Below are positions 1 through 10,067 of a stretch of DNA of 64,000 nt, one piece after another (position 1 is the first letter of the stretch; every line of letters begins with the position of its first letter). The stretch lies in NCBI RefSeq assembly GCF_003568865.1, contig NZ_CP031115.1, forward strand, positions 1,488,001-1,552,000, read 5' to 3'. Under the pieces are notes generated by a model. It saw only the letters and a list, made by a program, of their open reading frames with translations, did not search any database and was not told the origin of the DNA. The translations under genes and the position numbers were made by a program. Source of the DNA: Rubrobacter indicoceani (GTDB lineage Bacteria; Actinomycetota; Rubrobacteria; Rubrobacterales; Rubrobacteraceae).

Positions 1-1
1 A

Positions 2-694
2 GAAGCGGAGAAAACCTACCGGCAGGCTATAAACCTTTTACATACCAGCTACGAATTGTCCGAAGCGGCGGATAGTTCTTCCGGCAAGGCGGACGCTCTG
101 GCTCTCCTCGCAAAGATCCTCCACCGCTCGCTCTACCGGCCCGGAGAAGCGCTTGACGCTTACGAAGAGGCAGCCGGGATCTACCGCCGCCTGAATGAAA
201 CCGCAAAGCTCCGTAAGCTCCTCATGGGCCTCGCCGGATTGCGCTGGCAAATCCGAGACTTCTCAGGCTCCGCCGAGGTTTACAATGAGGCCCTCGAACT
301 GGCCCGCGCTCAATCCGAAGCGGCGCCTGAAGCCGCCGCCCTCGCCAGCCTCAGCGTTGTCTACCGTGAGGCAGGCGACCTCAGGCGATCCCTGCGGGCC
401 GGCAAAGACGCCCTCGGGCTACTTCGAGAACTGGAAGACCTGCAGGCCGAAGCTTACGTTCAGAGCAGCCTGGCCGAGAGTTACCGAAAGCTCGGACACT
501 ATCCGAGCGCCCTCTCATGCCTCAAACGTTCGCTGCGGCTCAGGCAGAGGGTCGGCGACGCCGAAGGCGAGGTCAGGGTCCTCCATGATATGGCCAGAGT
601 CAGTGAACCCCTCGAAGAAGCGGCATCAAAGAAAGGACTGGAGAAAGCACCGTCGCAGACGCGAACCGCTCAACAAAAAGCTCTTCGAAGGTGA
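2..694 (+). CDS. TPR-repeat protein, 5'-truncated by window edge
   Basis: The reading frame is open from the first bases of the window, so the gene starts upstream. A TTG at 56 is only an internal possible start. The visible 230 or so residues are helix-turn-helix pairs typical of tetratricopeptide repeats, with regularly spaced Ala/Gly/Tyr positions (for example LAESYRKLGHYPSALSCLKR near the C-terminus). Such domains bind peptides or partner proteins. The tail after the last repeat is Lys/Arg/Gln-rich and looks disordered. No enzymatic domain is visible in this part. It could be the sensor end of a TPR regulator (for example a SARP or NB-ARC type) whose other domains lie outside the window. 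Function unknown. Confidence 0.75.
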   Translation, partial: EAEKTYRQAINLLHTSYELSEAADSSSGKADALALLAKILHRSLYRPGEALDAYEEAAGIYRRLNETAKLRKLLMGLAGLRWQIRDFSGSAEVYNEALELARAQSEAAPEAAALASLSVVYREAGDLRRSLRAGKDALGLLRELEDLQAEAYVQSSLAESYRKLGHYPSALSCLKRSLRLRQRVGDAEGEVRVLHDMARVSEPLEEAASKKGLEKAPSQTRTAQQKALRR

Positions 695-733
695 AACAGT
701 AACGTACAGGCACTTCAAGTAAAAAGGAGAAAG

Positions 734-997
734 ATGCCCAAGTACATTCTAGTCAGGACGGTCGGAGAAGTCTCCGAAAAAGAGATCGAAGCCGCCGCAG
801 TAAGATCTCTGGCAACTCTGGACGAGATGACGGGGGTGCGCTGGATCCGCTCTTATTACTCTGCCGAGGAGGGCAAACTCTACTGCGAGTATGAAGCCCC
901 CAGCGTAGACCTCGTCTACGAACACGCCCGAAAAGCACAGCTCCCCCTCGACCACTGCTCAGTGGTCAGGGAACTCGAACCCGCCATGTTCAGATAA
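734..997 (+). CDS. DUF4242 family small protein (87 aa)
   Basis: An 87-residue protein preceded by a good ribosome binding site (AAAGGAG, 6 bases before the ATG). It matches the DUF4242 pattern as I know it: an N-terminal strand (PKYILVRTV), a central segment ending in W-I-R-S-Y-Y, then EEGKLYCEYEAPS and a final V-V-R-E strand, which suggests a ferredoxin-like dimeric fold. A Streptomyces member (SCO4226) is reported to bind nickel; whether this one does is unknown. It has one Cys in the YCEYEAP segment and one later Cys near a His (DHCSVV). It lies 39 bp after the TPR gene and may share its transcript. Confidence 0.65.
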   Translation: MPKYILVRTVGEVSEKEIEAAAVRSLATLDEMTGVRWIRSYYSAEEGKLYCEYEAPSVDLVYEHARKAQLPLDHCSVVRELEPAMFR

Positions 998-1027
998 CCC
1001 GGACCTGCTTTGTCCATACTAACGGCT

Positions 1028-1061
1028 TTTGTAGTGGCGCAGCATGCTGCGCCACTACAAA
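1028..1061. repeat. Perfect 34-bp palindrome between convergent genes
   Basis: The 17-base arm TTTGTAGTGGCGCAGCA is followed immediately by its exact reverse complement, with no loop. It sits between the DUF4242 gene (plus) and pyrD (minus), which converge. In RNA it would form a very stable hairpin in either direction, so a bidirectional terminator is the simplest reading. Neither side has a clear U-tract, however. Perfect symmetry without a loop is also typical of dispersed palindromic repeats. Confidence 0.7.
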
Positions 1062-1127
1062 GGCTCACCGCGCAACTCTGCGAATATGGGTCGCTCCGCT
1101 ATAGAGAATCGCAGACAGAACCCCCGG

Positions 1128-2030
1128 CTACGCGCTCCGCAGTTCCCCCGTCAACTGGGCAGCCGTAAGCCCGACCTGCTGTAAATACCCCGCAAACTCG
1201 GTAAGCATCTTCTCCGGCTCCCGCACGAAACTGGCCGTCCCGACCTGTACCGCCGTAGCCCCCGCGAGCATGAACTCCACGACATCTTCCCCGCTTGCTA
1301 CCCCGCCGCTCGCCACGACCGGAACGTCCACTGCGCCCGCTACTTCGTACACAGCCCGCAGCGCAACGGGCTTTATGGCCGGTCCCGAAAGCCCGCCCCG
1401 AACAAGCTTCTTTCTTGAATTCACGTCTACCGTGAGCGCCGGGATCGTGTTTATCGCCGTTACCGCGTCCGCTCCCGCTTTCTCGGCTGCAACCGCGTTG
1501 GCGACCACGCCCTCAAAGGTGAGCTTGACGATAAGCGGCTTCTTCGTCGTCTCCCGGGCCGCCGCAACGACCCCTTCGACGCTCCCCGGTCCGGCACAGA
1601 ACGTCAGCCCCCCGTGCTCGACGTTCGGACACGACAGGTTCATCTCGATGGCCGATACTCGCTCATCCGCCGCTACGCGATCGACGATCTCCCGGAACTC
1701 CTCCACCGTGTCCCCCGCCACCGAGACAAAGAGCGGCACTCCAACGTCGTAGTCACCCAGATGCGCCATAAACTCCTCGACCCCCGGGTTCTGAAGCCCG
1801 ATGGAGTTGACCATCCCGCCATATGTCTCCGCGATGCGCGGCGTCGGGTTCCCGTCACGCGCCCTCGGAGTGGTCGTCTTCGGGAGGATCGCCCCGTAAA
1901 CCCCCCCGACCTCAACGAGCGATTCCTTGGACATCGTTCCCGATGCGGGTATTATGGGATTCTTCAGGGTCAGGCCACAGAGTTCGACCCGGGTATCTGC
2001 CCCTGCCCGGGTATTGTGCTGTATCACCAT
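1128..2030 (-). CDS. pyrD: Dihydroorotate dehydrogenase, class 1B catalytic subunit
   Basis: Oxidises dihydroorotate to orotate (fourth step of UMP synthesis) using FMN, passing electrons to PyrK and on to NAD+. A TIM-barrel protein of 300 residues, the usual size. The family core NLSCPNVEHGG carries the class 1 active-site Cys. The FMN phosphate-binding end is seen in VVASGGVASGEDVVEFMLAGATAVQVGTA written in two parts: VVASGGVASGEDV and LAGATAVQVGTA. I chose the ATG at 2030 because it overlaps the pyrK stop by 7 bp and starts the family-like sequence VIQHNT...VELCGLTLKNP. Upstream extension would be out-of-frame pyrK sequence. Last gene of the operon. Confidence 0.95.
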   Translation of the reverse strand: MVIQHNTRAGADTRVELCGLTLKNPIIPASGTMSKESLVEVGGVYGAILPKTTTPRARDGNPTPRIAETYGGMVNSIGLQNPGVEEFMAHLGDYDVGVPLFVSVAGDTVEEFREIVDRVAADERVSAIEMNLSCPNVEHGGLTFCAGPGSVEGVVAAARETTKKPLIVKLTFEGVVANAVAAEKAGADAVTAINTIPALTVDVNSRKKLVRGGLSGPAIKPVALRAVYEVAGAVDVPVVASGGVASGEDVVEFMLAGATAVQVGTASFVREPEKMLTEFAGYLQQVGLTAAQLTGELRSA

Positions 2031-2788
2031 GCAAGAACCCCTGCGTCGAAGACGGGCCCTTCCACGCAGGAGCGAACGTAGCCGCGATGTTTCACCGGGA
2101 CAACGCAGCCGTTGCAGGAGCCGTTGCCGCATCCCATGCGTTCTTCTACCGAGAGCTGGCACCGGACGTCCGGCGGCGCGGCGAGCTTCACGGCGGCGAG
2201 CATCGGGTTCGGGCCGCAGGCGTAGAGGGCGCCATATTGCTCGATCCCGCCGGACCCGGCGACCGCGTCGAGAACGGTTCCGCCGAACCCGACCGAGCCG
2301 TCCATCGTTGCAACGGTCGGGGTGTCGAAGCCGTCCGCCGCCTTTGCGAGTTCTCCGTCGGCGAAGCCGAGGTAGGTGTCGTGCGGGACGTTCAGCCGTG
2401 CAAGGTGCCGGGAGAGAAACCTGAACGGCGCGACGCCGATACCGCCGCCCAGAAGGGCGACGCGGCTCGTCTCGTTCAGCTCCGAAAGGTCGAAGGCCCG
2501 GCCGAGCGGGGCCGTCACCTCGACGGTTTCGCCGGCTTTCTTCCGGGCAAGGTTCTCCGTGCCGCGGCCACGCACCTCGAAGAGCAGGCTCGCAACCCCT
2601 CCGTTGTAGTCGTAGAAGGAGAGTGGACGCGCAAGAAACGGATCGAGCGTCGCCGGGAACCCGGCGGCGCGGGCCATCACAAACCGGCCCGGCTCCGGCG
2701 AGTGTTCCTCAGCGTCCCACCTGTAGCGCAGAACGTGGTATTCGCCCAGTCGCTCGACGCCTTCCACTCCGGCTTCGTAGAACTTCAC
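2024..2788 (-). CDS. pyrK: Dihydroorotate dehydrogenase electron-transfer subunit
   Basis: Iron-sulfur flavoprotein partner of class 1B PyrD: carries FAD and a [2Fe-2S] cluster and reduces NAD+. The N-terminal half is a ferredoxin-reductase FAD barrel. A nucleotide-binding motif follows (LLGGGIGVAPFRF, about residue 90). Near the C-terminus the cluster-binding cysteines stand in the segment GCGNGSCNGCVVPV with a further Cys in RSCVEGPVF. Length of 254 is normal. It overlaps pyrD by 7 bp and ends the carA-carB-pyrK-pyrD run, consistent with co-translation of the heterotetramer subunits. Confidence 0.94.
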   Translation of the reverse strand: MKFYEAGVEGVERLGEYHVLRYRWDAEEHSPEPGRFVMARAAGFPATLDPFLARPLSFYDYNGGVASLLFEVRGRGTENLARKKAGETVEVTAPLGRAFDLSELNETSRVALLGGGIGVAPFRFLSRHLARLNVPHDTYLGFADGELAKAADGFDTPTVATMDGSVGFGGTVLDAVAGSGGIEQYGALYACGPNPMLAAVKLAAPPDVRCQLSVEERMGCGNGSCNGCVVPVKHRGYVRSCVEGPVFDAGVLAW

Positions 2789-2798
2789 CGGTCCGCCT

Positions 2799-5700
2799 TC
2801 AAGCCTTTGCGGCGTAGAGGTTCTGCAGGGAGTTGACGCTCTTCGTCTCGCCCCGGATGGTTGCTTCGATCCCCTGAATCGCAGCAGAGGCCCCGGCCAG
2901 GGTCGTGATGCACGGGACGCCGTGCGTCAGGGCGGCGCGGCGGATCAGGTACCCGTCCGTACGCGCTCCCCGGCCCCAGGGTGTGTTGATCACGAGATCT
3001 ATCTCCCGGGCTTCGATCATGCCGATGATGTCCCGGTCGCCCTCCCCGATCTTCGGCACGACGGCGACCGGGAGCCCGTTGTTCCTCAAGACCTCCGCCG
3101 TCCCCTCGCTCGCCAGAACCTCGAAGCCGAGGTCGGCAAAGGCACGGGCTATAAGAACGACCGCGCGCTTGTCGCGGTTCGCCACCGAGATATAGACCCG
3201 GCCGCTCTCCGGGAGCTTCTGCCCGGCGGAGGTCAGGGCTTTGGCGAACGCCCCGCCGAAGGAGCGGTCGATGCCCATCGCCTCGCCCGTAGAGCGCATC
3301 TCCGGCCCGAGCAGCGGGTCCGCATCGGCGAACCGGTCAAACGGAAACACCGGAGCCTTTACGCTGTAGCGCCCGCTCCGCGACGCTTCGAGGTCCATGT
3401 CCCGCAGCTTCTCCCCGAGCGAAACCCTCGCTGCAACCTTCGCCAGCGGCACGCCCGTCGCCTTTGAGATATACGGGACCGTCCGCGACGCCCTCGGGTT
3501 GCATTCGATCACCATGACGTTCTCCCCGCGGATAACAAACTGTATGTTCATCAACCCCACGACCCCGATGGAGAGCGCGAGCTTCCTTGTGTAGTCCTCG
3601 ATCTTCCCGACCAGGCTCCGCTGCAGCGTGATCGGCGGCGTTACACACGAAGAATCGCCGGAATGAACCCCCGCCTCCTCGATATGCTCCATCACCCCGC
3701 CGATGTACACGTCCTCTCCGTCGCACACGGCGTCAACGTCAACCTCGACGTAAGCCTCCATGAACCTGTCTATAAGGATGGGGTGATCCGGGCTCGTCGT
3801 TACGCTTGACTTGAGATACAGGTCCAGGTCGTCGTCGTTGTAGACGATCTCCATCCGCCGCCCCCCGAGTACGTAGGACGGCCTGACTACAACCGGGTAG
3901 TTCAGCCTCTTTGCAACCTCCCGCGCCTCGTCGGCGTTTGTCGCCGTGCCGTAGCGCGGATGCGGAATTTCGAGGTCCTCCAGAAGCCGCCCGAAACGCG
4001 AACGGTCCTCCGCGAGGTCTATCGCGTCTGGCGAAGTCCCGAGGATGCGAACCCCGGCCTTCTCAAGCTCGCGGGCGAGCCGCAGCGGGCTCTGGCCGCC
4101 GAACTGGAGGATCACACCCTTCGGCTTCTCCCGCCTTATCACCTCCAGCACATGCTCCGCCGAAAGCGGCTCGAAGTAAAGGCGGGTCGAGGTGTCGTAG
4201 TCGGTAGAGACGGTCTCGGGGTTGGAGTTGACCATCACCGCGTCGAGTCCGGCTTCGATAAGCGCGTAGCTTGCGTGGACGCAGGCGTAGTCGAACTCGA
4301 TGCCCTGCCCGATGCGGTTAGGGCCGGAGCCGAGCACCACGACCGACTCGTTCCCGCCGCGCTCGACCTCGTCCTCGACCTCGTAGGTGGAGTAGTAGTA
4401 CGGCGTGCGGGCCGGAAATTCCCCGGCGCAGGTATCGACGGATTTGTACGTCGGCCCGATCCCGAGCGCCTGACGGACACCGCGAATCACCTCCGTCGAC
4501 GAGCCGGACGCGGAAGCAAGGGCTTCGTCGGTCAGACCGATCTTCTTGAGTTCCCGGATCTCCTCCGCCCCGAGCGTCTCCCCGACCGAGCCCTCCGCCG
4601 CGATGATGCGGGCTATCGAGGCGATAAAAAACGGGTCTATGCTCGTGCGGGCGTGGATCTCCGGTATGTCCATCCCCGCCCTGAGCGCGTCGAAGACGGC
4701 GAATATCCGGTACGGGCTCGGCTCGTCCAGCCTCGGCTCGATGTCCGCTCCGTCCACCTCAAGCGAGGCTATGGCCTTCAGCAGGCTCTCGGTAAAGGTC
4801 CGGCCTATCGCCATGACCTCCCCGACGGAGTGCATCCGGGTCGTGAGGCGGGCATGCGTCCCGGGGAACTTCTCGAAGGCGAAGCGCGGGATCTTCGTAA
4901 CAACGTAGTCCAGCGCGGGCTCGAAGGACGCGGGCGTGGCCTCGGTGATGTCGTTCGGGATCTCATCGAGCGAGTACCCGACCGCGAGCTTGGCGGCTAT
5001 CTTCGCTATTGGGAAGCCGGTCGCCTTGCTCGCGAGCGCGCTGCTCCGGCTTACCCGCGGGTTCATCTCGATAACGTAGAAATCATCGGAGTCCGGGTCT
5101 ACGGCGTACTGGATGTTCGAGCCGCCGGTGGAGACGCCTATCTCCCGGATCACCTCTATGGAGGCCGACCGGAGCGTCTGATACTGCCGATCCGAGAGCG
5201 TCTGAGCCGGGGCGACGGTGATGGAATCTCCCGTGTGAACGCCCATCGCGTCTATGTTCTCTATAGAGCAGACGATAACGACGTTGTCCTTGAGGTCGCG
5301 CATGACCTCGAGCTCGAATTCTTTCCAGCCGGTTACGCTTTTCTCGACAAGCACCTGCCCGACCGGGCTCGCATCGAGGCCATCCTCCACCGAACGCCTG
5401 AGGTCCTGCCAGCCCGAGGCCACCGAACCGCCCTTGCCCCCGAGGGTGAAGCTCGGGCGAATGATAAGCGGGAACCCTATCTCGCGGGCAAGAAGCTCGG
5501 CCTCTTCGTAGCGTTTCACCGTCCGGCTCGCGGGGACTTTAAGACCTATTCTGTCCATGGCATCGTGGAACAGCTGCCGGTCCTCGGCCATCTGAATGGA
5601 CTCGATGGACGCCCCCAGAAGCTCCACGTCGTACTTCTCAAGAACGCCCGCCCCGTCAAGCTCGATGGAAAGGTTCAAGGCCGTCTGGCCGCCGAGCGTC

Positions 5701-5963
5701 GGCAACAGCGCATCCGGCGATTCCTTGCGGATGATCTCGGTGACCGATTCCACCGTCAGCGGCTCGATGTAGGTTGCGTCCGCTACTTCCGGGTCGGTCA
5801 TTATGGTCGCCGGGTTGGAGTTGACAAGGACGACGCGGTAGCCCTCCTCGCGCAACGCCCGACACGCCTGCGTCCCGGAGTAGTCGAACTCTGCTGCCTG
5901 TCCGATAACTATCGGTCCGCTCCCGATGATGAGTATGGTGTGCAGGTCGTCGCGGCGCGGCAC
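2799..5963 (-). CDS. carB: Carbamoyl-phosphate synthase large subunit
   Basis: Makes carbamoyl phosphate from ammonia delivered by CarA, bicarbonate and two ATP, for pyrimidines and arginine. The duplicated architecture is clear: the N-half opens with [20 protein letters not shown] and the C-half repeats it as [19 protein letters not shown] near residue 555. Each half has its ATP-grasp region ([13 protein letters not shown] and [13 protein letters not shown]). The last 130 residues are an MGS-like allosteric domain ([19 protein letters not shown]), usual site of UMP/ornithine control. 1054 residues is full length. Its start overlaps the carA stop by one base. Confidence 0.96.
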   Translation of the reverse strand: MPRRDDLHTILIIGSGPIVIGQAAEFDYSGTQACRALREEGYRVVLVNSNPATIMTDPEVADATYIEPLTVESVTEIIRKESPDALLPTLGGQTALNLSIELDGAGVLEKYDVELLGASIESIQMAEDRQLFHDAMDRIGLKVPASRTVKRYEEAELLAREIGFPLIIRPSFTLGGKGGSVASGWQDLRRSVEDGLDASPVGQVLVEKSVTGWKEFELEVMRDLKDNVVIVCSIENIDAMGVHTGDSITVAPAQTLSDRQYQTLRSASIEVIREIGVSTGGSNIQYAVDPDSDDFYVIEMNPRVSRSSALASKATGFPIAKIAAKLAVGYSLDEIPNDITEATPASFEPALDYVVTKIPRFAFEKFPGTHARLTTRMHSVGEVMAIGRTFTESLLKAIASLEVDGADIEPRLDEPSPYRIFAVFDALRAGMDIPEIHARTSIDPFFIASIARIIAAEGSVGETLGAEEIRELKKIGLTDEALASASGSSTEVIRGVRQALGIGPTYKSVDTCAGEFPARTPYYYSTYEVEDEVERGGNESVVVLGSGPNRIGQGIEFDYACVHASYALIEAGLDAVMVNSNPETVSTDYDTSTRLYFEPLSAEHVLEVIRREKPKGVILQFGGQSPLRLARELEKAGVRILGTSPDAIDLAEDRSRFGRLLEDLEIPHPRYGTATNADEAREVAKRLNYPVVVRPSYVLGGRRMEIVYNDDDLDLYLKSSVTTSPDHPILIDRFMEAYVEVDVDAVCDGEDVYIGGVMEHIEEAGVHSGDSSCVTPPITLQRSLVGKIEDYTRKLALSIGVVGLMNIQFVIRGENVMVIECNPRASRTVPYISKATGVPLAKVAARVSLGEKLRDMDLEASRSGRYSVKAPVFPFDRFADADPLLGPEMRSTGEAMGIDRSFGGAFAKALTSAGQKLPESGRVYISVANRDKRAVVLIARAFADLGFEVLASEGTAEVLRNNGLPVAVVPKIGEGDRDIIGMIEAREIDLVINTPWGRGARTDGYLIRRAALTHGVPCITTLAGASAAIQGIEATIRGETKSVNSLQNLYAAKA

Positions 5964-7075
5964 TACTCACCCGCCTTTCTCTCGCCGGAGATATCGTTTA
6001 CGAAGTCGTCGAAGAGATAGCCGGAGTCACGCGGACCGGGGCTTGATTCGGGGTGATACTGGACGCTCGACGCTCGAAGCTCGGCGTTCCTGATCCCCTC
6101 CACCGTTCCGTCGTAGAGGTTCTTGTGCGTCAGCTCCACACCATCCGGCAGCGAGTCCTCGTAGATGGAAAACCCGTGGTTCTGGCTGGTTATCTCGATC
6201 CTCCCGGTCTCGAGGTTTCTTACCGGATGGTTCGCCCCGTGGTGTCCGAACGGCATTTTGTAAGTCTCGCAATCCAGAGCAAGGCCGAGAAGCTGATGCC
6301 CGAGACAGATGCCGAAGACCGGGACCTCCCCGACGACGGGTCGAAGCACCTCCACCGCCCGGTTGAGCGCCGCCGGGTCTCCCGGCCCGTTCGACAGGAA
6401 AACCCCGTCCGGCTCGGTCGCGAGTATCTCCTCGGTCGTGGTCGAGCCGGGCATCGCCATGACGGACGCACCGCGCTTTCTGAGCTCCCGGTAGATGGAC
6501 GACTTCACCCCGTAATCGAGCGCGGTGATGCGGCAGCGTTCCTCACCGATGGCCTCCAGAAGAGTCGGTTCCGCAAACTGGCTGCTCGTCGAGGCGAGGT
6601 CGAGGCCGACCATCTCCGGGTGCTGGTTGGCTTTCTTTTTAAGCTCCACCCGGTCGCTCTCCACGGTCGAGATAATGCCGCGCATCGCGCCCTTGTCCCG
6701 AAGGTGGCGAGTCAGGGCGCGGGTGTCCACACCCTCTATGCCCATCACCCCGGTCTCGTTCAGAAGCTCGGCCAGCGAACGCTCGGATGCCCAGTTGCTA
6801 TGGTGCGGCGTGTACTCGCGAACTACAACGGCCCTGGCCTGAACCTTTGCGGACTCCTCATCCCCGGCGATAACGCCGTAGTTGCCGATCAGGGGATAAG
6901 TAAACAGGACTATCTGCCCCCGGTAGGAGGGGTCGGTCAGCGTCTCCTGATATCCGACCATGCCCGTCGTGAAGACAACCTCGCCCGATACCTCGCCGTC
7001 CCCCGCGAAACTCCAGCCCTCAAAGGAAGCCCCGTCCTCAAGGACCAGGGTTGCCCTGCTACGCCCGTACTCCAA
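5963..7075 (-). CDS. carA: Carbamoyl-phosphate synthase small (glutaminase) subunit
   Basis: Class I glutamine amidotransferase that hydrolyses glutamine and channels ammonia to CarB. The N-terminal CPSase_sm domain starts [13 protein letters not shown]. The amidotransferase Cys lies in [13 protein letters not shown] and the His/Glu pair in [11 protein letters not shown] chose the TTG at 7075: it lies six bases after GGGAG, overlaps the pyrC stop by only 17 bp, and puts the conserved LVLEDG about ten residues from the N-terminus as usual. An alternative start at 7123 would lie 65 bp inside pyrC and give 386 residues. Confidence 0.9.
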   Translation of the reverse strand: MEYGRSRATLVLEDGASFEGWSFAGDGEVSGEVVFTTGMVGYQETLTDPSYRGQIVLFTYPLIGNYGVIAGDEESAKVQARAVVVREYTPHHSNWASERSLAELLNETGVMGIEGVDTRALTRHLRDKGAMRGIISTVESDRVELKKKANQHPEMVGLDLASTSSQFAEPTLLEAIGEERCRITALDYGVKSSIYRELRKRGASVMAMPGSTTTEEILATEPDGVFLSNGPGDPAALNRAVEVLRPVVGEVPVFGICLGHQLLGLALDCETYKMPFGHHGANHPVRNLETGRIEITSQNHGFSIYEDSLPDGVELTHKNLYDGTVEGIRNAELRASSVQYHPESSPGPRDSGYLFDDFVNDISGERKAGE

Positions 7076-8408
7076 ATCCGACTCCCGCGATATCTCTAGC
7101 GTTGTACACAAACTCCCCGCCAACTATAGTCCCTGCCACCCTACCCGTCAGCCTCCGTCCCCGGTACGGCGAGTTCTCCGACTTGCTCAGAAGCGTCCGA
7201 CGCTCGACGGTCCACTCTTCGGTGAGGTCCACGAGCGCAATATCCGCCGGGCCCCCGACGGCAAGGCCCCCGCCCTCTCCGACCCACCGACCCGGCGCGC
7301 AACTCATCGCCTCCACAAGCCGACGGAGAGATAATCTACCGCTGAGCACAAGCTCCGTGTAGATTGCCGCAAACGCCGTCTCGTGGCCGAGGAAACCGGG
7401 GTTCGCCTCTTCCAAGGGAAGGTCTTTCTCGTGTGAGGCATGTGGGGCGTGATCCGTCGCGACGAAATCGAACGTCCCGTCCGACAACGCCTCCCGAACA
7501 GCGTTCAGGTCCTTTTTCGGCCTCAAGGGCGGGTTGACCCGGTACAACCCTTCGAGCGTCGCTACAAGCTCGTCGGTGAGCGTCAGGTGATGCGGCGTCG
7601 TATCCGAGGTCACGTCCGCTATGCCCAGCTTCTTGAAGAACCCGACAAGCGCGGCCGACAGCCCGGTCGAAACGTGTGTTATATGAACCTTCGCGCCCGT
7701 CTCGGCGGCGAGTATCAGCCCGGCGGCGGTCGCTACGTCCTCCGCGCTCGCCGGGGTCCCGGGCAGCCCGGTCAGGGCCGAGTGTCTGCCTTCGTGCACG
7801 ACGCCCGTTGCGAGGGTGTGATCCTCGCAGTGCAGGATAACCGGCAGGCCCGCCGACCTTGCATACAGCATCCCGCTCCGGAGTACGCTCGCCCGCTGCG
7901 TCCCGAGCCCGTCGTCCGAGACGCAGAGAGCCCCGGCCTCTTTCAGCAGCTTCATCTCCGTCAGGCGCTCGCCCGCAAGCCCGACGTGCAGCGCGGCGGA
8001 GACGTACGCCCTGACCCGCGACTCCCTCCCGGCGCGCCGCACCAGCCCCGAAACCACGACCGGCCTGTCCACGACCGGGTCGGTGTTCGGCATCATGACC
8101 ACGCCCGTAAAGCCGCCCGCCGCCGCCGCGCCGGAGCCGCTCTCTATGCTCTCGCGGTGTTCCTGACCCGGCGACCGCCAGTGGGCGTGTACGTCCACGA
8201 AACCGGGGAAGAGATGCAGCCCGTCGGCGGCTATCTCACGACCGCCGGCGAGGTTCTCTCCGACCTCCGCGATGCGCCCGCCAGCGACGCGTACGTCCAT
8301 CACCCCGTCGAGGTTCCCGGAAGGATCCAAAACGTGGGCGTTCTTTATTACAAGCTCGACGTCCGTGCCGCTGCGGGTCGTCGGGATGTGGTTCCGACCC
8401 TCCGTCAA
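7059..8408 (-). CDS. pyrC: Dihydroorotase, type I
   Basis: Zinc amidohydrolase cyclising carbamoyl aspartate to dihydroorotate. The metal-binding HxH is in [17 protein letters not shown], further ligands in HCEDH and HITHVST, and the catalytic Asp in ATDHAPH. 449 residues fits the longer type I enzymes of Gram-positives, which often associate with aspartate transcarbamylase. It is encoded directly after pyrB with a 4-bp ATGA overlap, so the two are probably co-translated. Confidence 0.95.
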   Translation of the reverse strand: MTEGRNHIPTTRSGTDVELVIKNAHVLDPSGNLDGVMDVRVAGGRIAEVGENLAGGREIAADGLHLFPGFVDVHAHWRSPGQEHRESIESGSGAAAAGGFTGVVMMPNTDPVVDRPVVVSGLVRRAGRESRVRAYVSAALHVGLAGERLTEMKLLKEAGALCVSDDGLGTQRASVLRSGMLYARSAGLPVILHCEDHTLATGVVHEGRHSALTGLPGTPASAEDVATAAGLILAAETGAKVHITHVSTGLSAALVGFFKKLGIADVTSDTTPHHLTLTDELVATLEGLYRVNPPLRPKKDLNAVREALSDGTFDFVATDHAPHASHEKDLPLEEANPGFLGHETAFAAIYTELVLSGRLSLRRLVEAMSCAPGRWVGEGGGLAVGGPADIALVDLTEEWTVERRTLLSKSENSPYRGRRLTGRVAGTIVGGEFVYNARDIAGVGFGVRA

Positions 8409-9325
8409 ACCGCGATCCGCTCGACGGCCCCGGTCGCGAGGGCAAGGACGGCAGAGCGGACGTGAACCCCGGCCGCGACCTGACTTTTTATAAGGGAGCG
8501 TTCATCCATCACCACATCACCCGCTATCTCGACGCCGCGATTCACCGGGCCGGGGTGCATGACGAGCAACTCCGGGTCGGCGCTGAGGTGATGCCTCTGC
8601 ACGCCGTAGAACCGCGAGTACTCCGCAACGGACGGGACCAGAGCGCCGGTCATGCGCTCGTTCTGGAGGCGCAGCATGTAGAGCGCCTCCGCCCCCCACG
8701 CAAGCGCCTCGTCGATCGAATCAAGCACCGGAATACCCCACGCCCCGGCCTCCGCTGGAAGAAGCGTCGCCGGGGCGCAGACGGCAACCTCGGCCCCGGC
8801 GGCCTGAAACGCGGGTATTATGCTGCGTGCGACGCGGCTGTGTAGCACGTCCCCGACGACCGCTATCTTCTCGCCTTCGAGTTCGTCGAAGCCGCCCCGC
8901 GCTTCTGCGAGCGCGTAGAGGTCGAGAAGCGCCTGGGTCGGGTGCTGACCGCAGCCGTCGCCCGCGTTTATGACCGCCGCAGCGGTGTGCTGCGCCGCGA
9001 GACGCGCCGCTCCGGCTGCGGGATGGCGAAGCACCATCGCGTCCGCACCCAGGGCATCAAGGGTAACGACCGTATCAACCAGCGATTCGCCCTTGGAGAT
9101 AGACGAGCCCTTCTCGCTCAGGGAGATCACGAACGCGCCGTTGCGCCTTGCGGCAAGCTCAAAGGAGACCGCCGTCCGGGTGGACGACTCGAAAAACGCC
9201 AGACAGACCGTCCTGCCGGAGAGAACGTCGTTCCCGAACCGACCGCTCGCAAAGTCCTGCGCCGTCTCGATAACCTCGCGCAGGCTCTCACGGTTCAGGC
9301 CCTCCACCGTCAGAAAGTTCCGCAT
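8405..9325 (-). CDS. pyrB: Aspartate carbamoyltransferase catalytic subunit
   Basis: Condenses carbamoyl phosphate with aspartate. Carbamoyl-phosphate-binding motif [13 protein letters not shown] is near residue 50, the second substrate loop is [17 protein letters not shown], and the aspartate-domain loop is [13 protein letters not shown] chose the ATG at 9325 ([11 protein letters not shown]), preceded by GGGGGTT, rather than the upstream TTG at 9349 that would lie inside pyrR. This gives 306 residues, normal for the family. No pyrI regulatory subunit is present, as expected in Gram-positives using PyrR. Confidence 0.95.
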   Translation of the reverse strand: MRNFLTVEGLNRESLREVIETAQDFASGRFGNDVLSGRTVCLAFFESSTRTAVSFELAARRNGAFVISLSEKGSSISKGESLVDTVVTLDALGADAMVLRHPAAGAARLAAQHTAAAVINAGDGCGQHPTQALLDLYALAEARGGFDELEGEKIAVVGDVLHSRVARSIIPAFQAAGAEVAVCAPATLLPAEAGAWGIPVLDSIDEALAWGAEALYMLRLQNERMTGALVPSVAEYSRFYGVQRHHLSADPELLVMHPGPVNRGVEIAGDVVMDERSLIKSQVAAGVHVRSAVLALATGAVERIAV

Positions 9326-9338
9326 AAGACTCAACCCC

Positions 9339-9911
9339 CTAGCGTCCAACGATAACCACCTCGTCCTCTGCGTCGGTCTCCGAAAGGCTCACTACGACCC
9401 GCTCGTCGATCGCGGTCGGGGCGTTCTTTCCGACGTGGTCCGCCCGGATCGGCAGCTCCCGGTGTCCCCGGTCCACAAGGATGGCGAGCCGCACCGCCGC
9501 CGGGCGACCAAGCTCCGAGAGGGCGTCCATCGCCGCCCGCGCCGTGCGTCCGGTGTAGAAAACGTCGTCAACGAGGACCACGGTCTTCCCCGTGACGTCA
9601 AACGGGATGTAGCTCTCCCCGATCTCCGGCTCTTCGGCTCCGTCGAGGTCGTCGCGATGGAGGGTGATGTCGAGCGACCCGACCGGGGCTTCGATGCCCT
9701 CGAAAGAGCGCAGGTTGTGGGCGATGCGCCTCGCCAGCGGTACACCACGCGTAAGGACGCCGACAAGGACGATGTAGTCGAGGGCGTTCGAGTTCCGTTC
9801 CAGGATTTCGTGGGATATTCGCCGCAGGGAGCGGCTGATGTCTTCCTCCGAGAGCAGGACGGAGCGCACTCGCTCTTCGGTCCCGACCCGGCCAAGTTCA
9901 GCGTTATCCAC
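9339..9911 (-). CDS. pyrR: PyrR, RNA-binding pyrimidine operon regulator / uracil phosphoribosyltransferase
   Basis: PyrR binds UMP and then a specific loop in pyr mRNA to lower expression; many also have weak uracil phosphoribosyltransferase activity. The PRPP-binding motif [18 protein letters not shown] is clear, and the flexible loop and the [16 protein letters not shown] segment match the family. The start is the GTG at 9911, seven bases after AGGAGGA. The upstream extension to 9935 would read through the regulatory loop. 190 residues. First gene of the operon, so it is probably autoregulated through the element at 9926-9943. Confidence 0.94.
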   Translation of the reverse strand: MDNAELGRVGTEERVRSVLLSEEDISRSLRRISHEILERNSNALDYIVLVGVLTRGVPLARRIAHNLRSFEGIEAPVGSLDITLHRDDLDGAEEPEIGESYIPFDVTGKTVVLVDDVFYTGRTARAAMDALSELGRPAAVRLAILVDRGHRELPIRADHVGKNAPTAIDERVVVSLSETDAEDEVVIVGR

Positions 9912-9925
9912 GCTGATTCCTCCTT

Positions 9926-9943
9926 CGCGCCTCACGGGACGCC
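9926..9943 (-). promoter_or_regulatory. PyrR-binding loop in the pyrR leader
   Basis: The leader RNA reads GGCGUCCCGUGAGGCGCG. Its core UCCCGUGAGGC fits the published PyrR-loop consensus UCCNGNGAGGY exactly, flanked by pairing GCG/CGC arms. It ends about 5 bases before the AGGAGGA ribosome binding site of pyrR. PyrR-UMP binding here would most simply block ribosome loading, as described for mycobacterial pyr operons, rather than act by attenuation; no terminator/antiterminator pair is evident. Confidence 0.75.
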
Positions 9944-9991
9944 GTTAAAGGTGGTTTCCGGCTGCTTCAGACTTCTATTCGGCTGATGGAG

Positions 9992-10020
9992 AAGCTAACA
10001 GACGCGCCGCCTCGATTCAA
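9992..10020 (-). promoter_or_regulatory. Predicted promoter of the pyr operon
   Basis: TTGAAT (10020-10015) and TAGCTT (9997-9992) are separated by 17 bases on the minus strand, a SigA-like arrangement, which would give a leader of roughly 75 nt containing the PyrR loop. The -10 matches only TANNNT, so the assignment is tentative. Confidence 0.4.
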
Positions 10021-10067
10021 GCCGCCCACCCGGCAGAGTGCCCCGGCGAGGTTGCTGCCGCCCGGAG

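Noticed and set aside
195-722. 175-codon plus-strand frame within the TPR gene
   Set aside because: Ser/Arg/Pro-rich, out of frame with clear TPR helices. Shadow.
3960-6020. A 686-codon plus-strand frame opposite carB
   Set aside because: Arg/Asp/Val-rich translation without any recognisable domain, wholly antisense to carB. Shadow frame.
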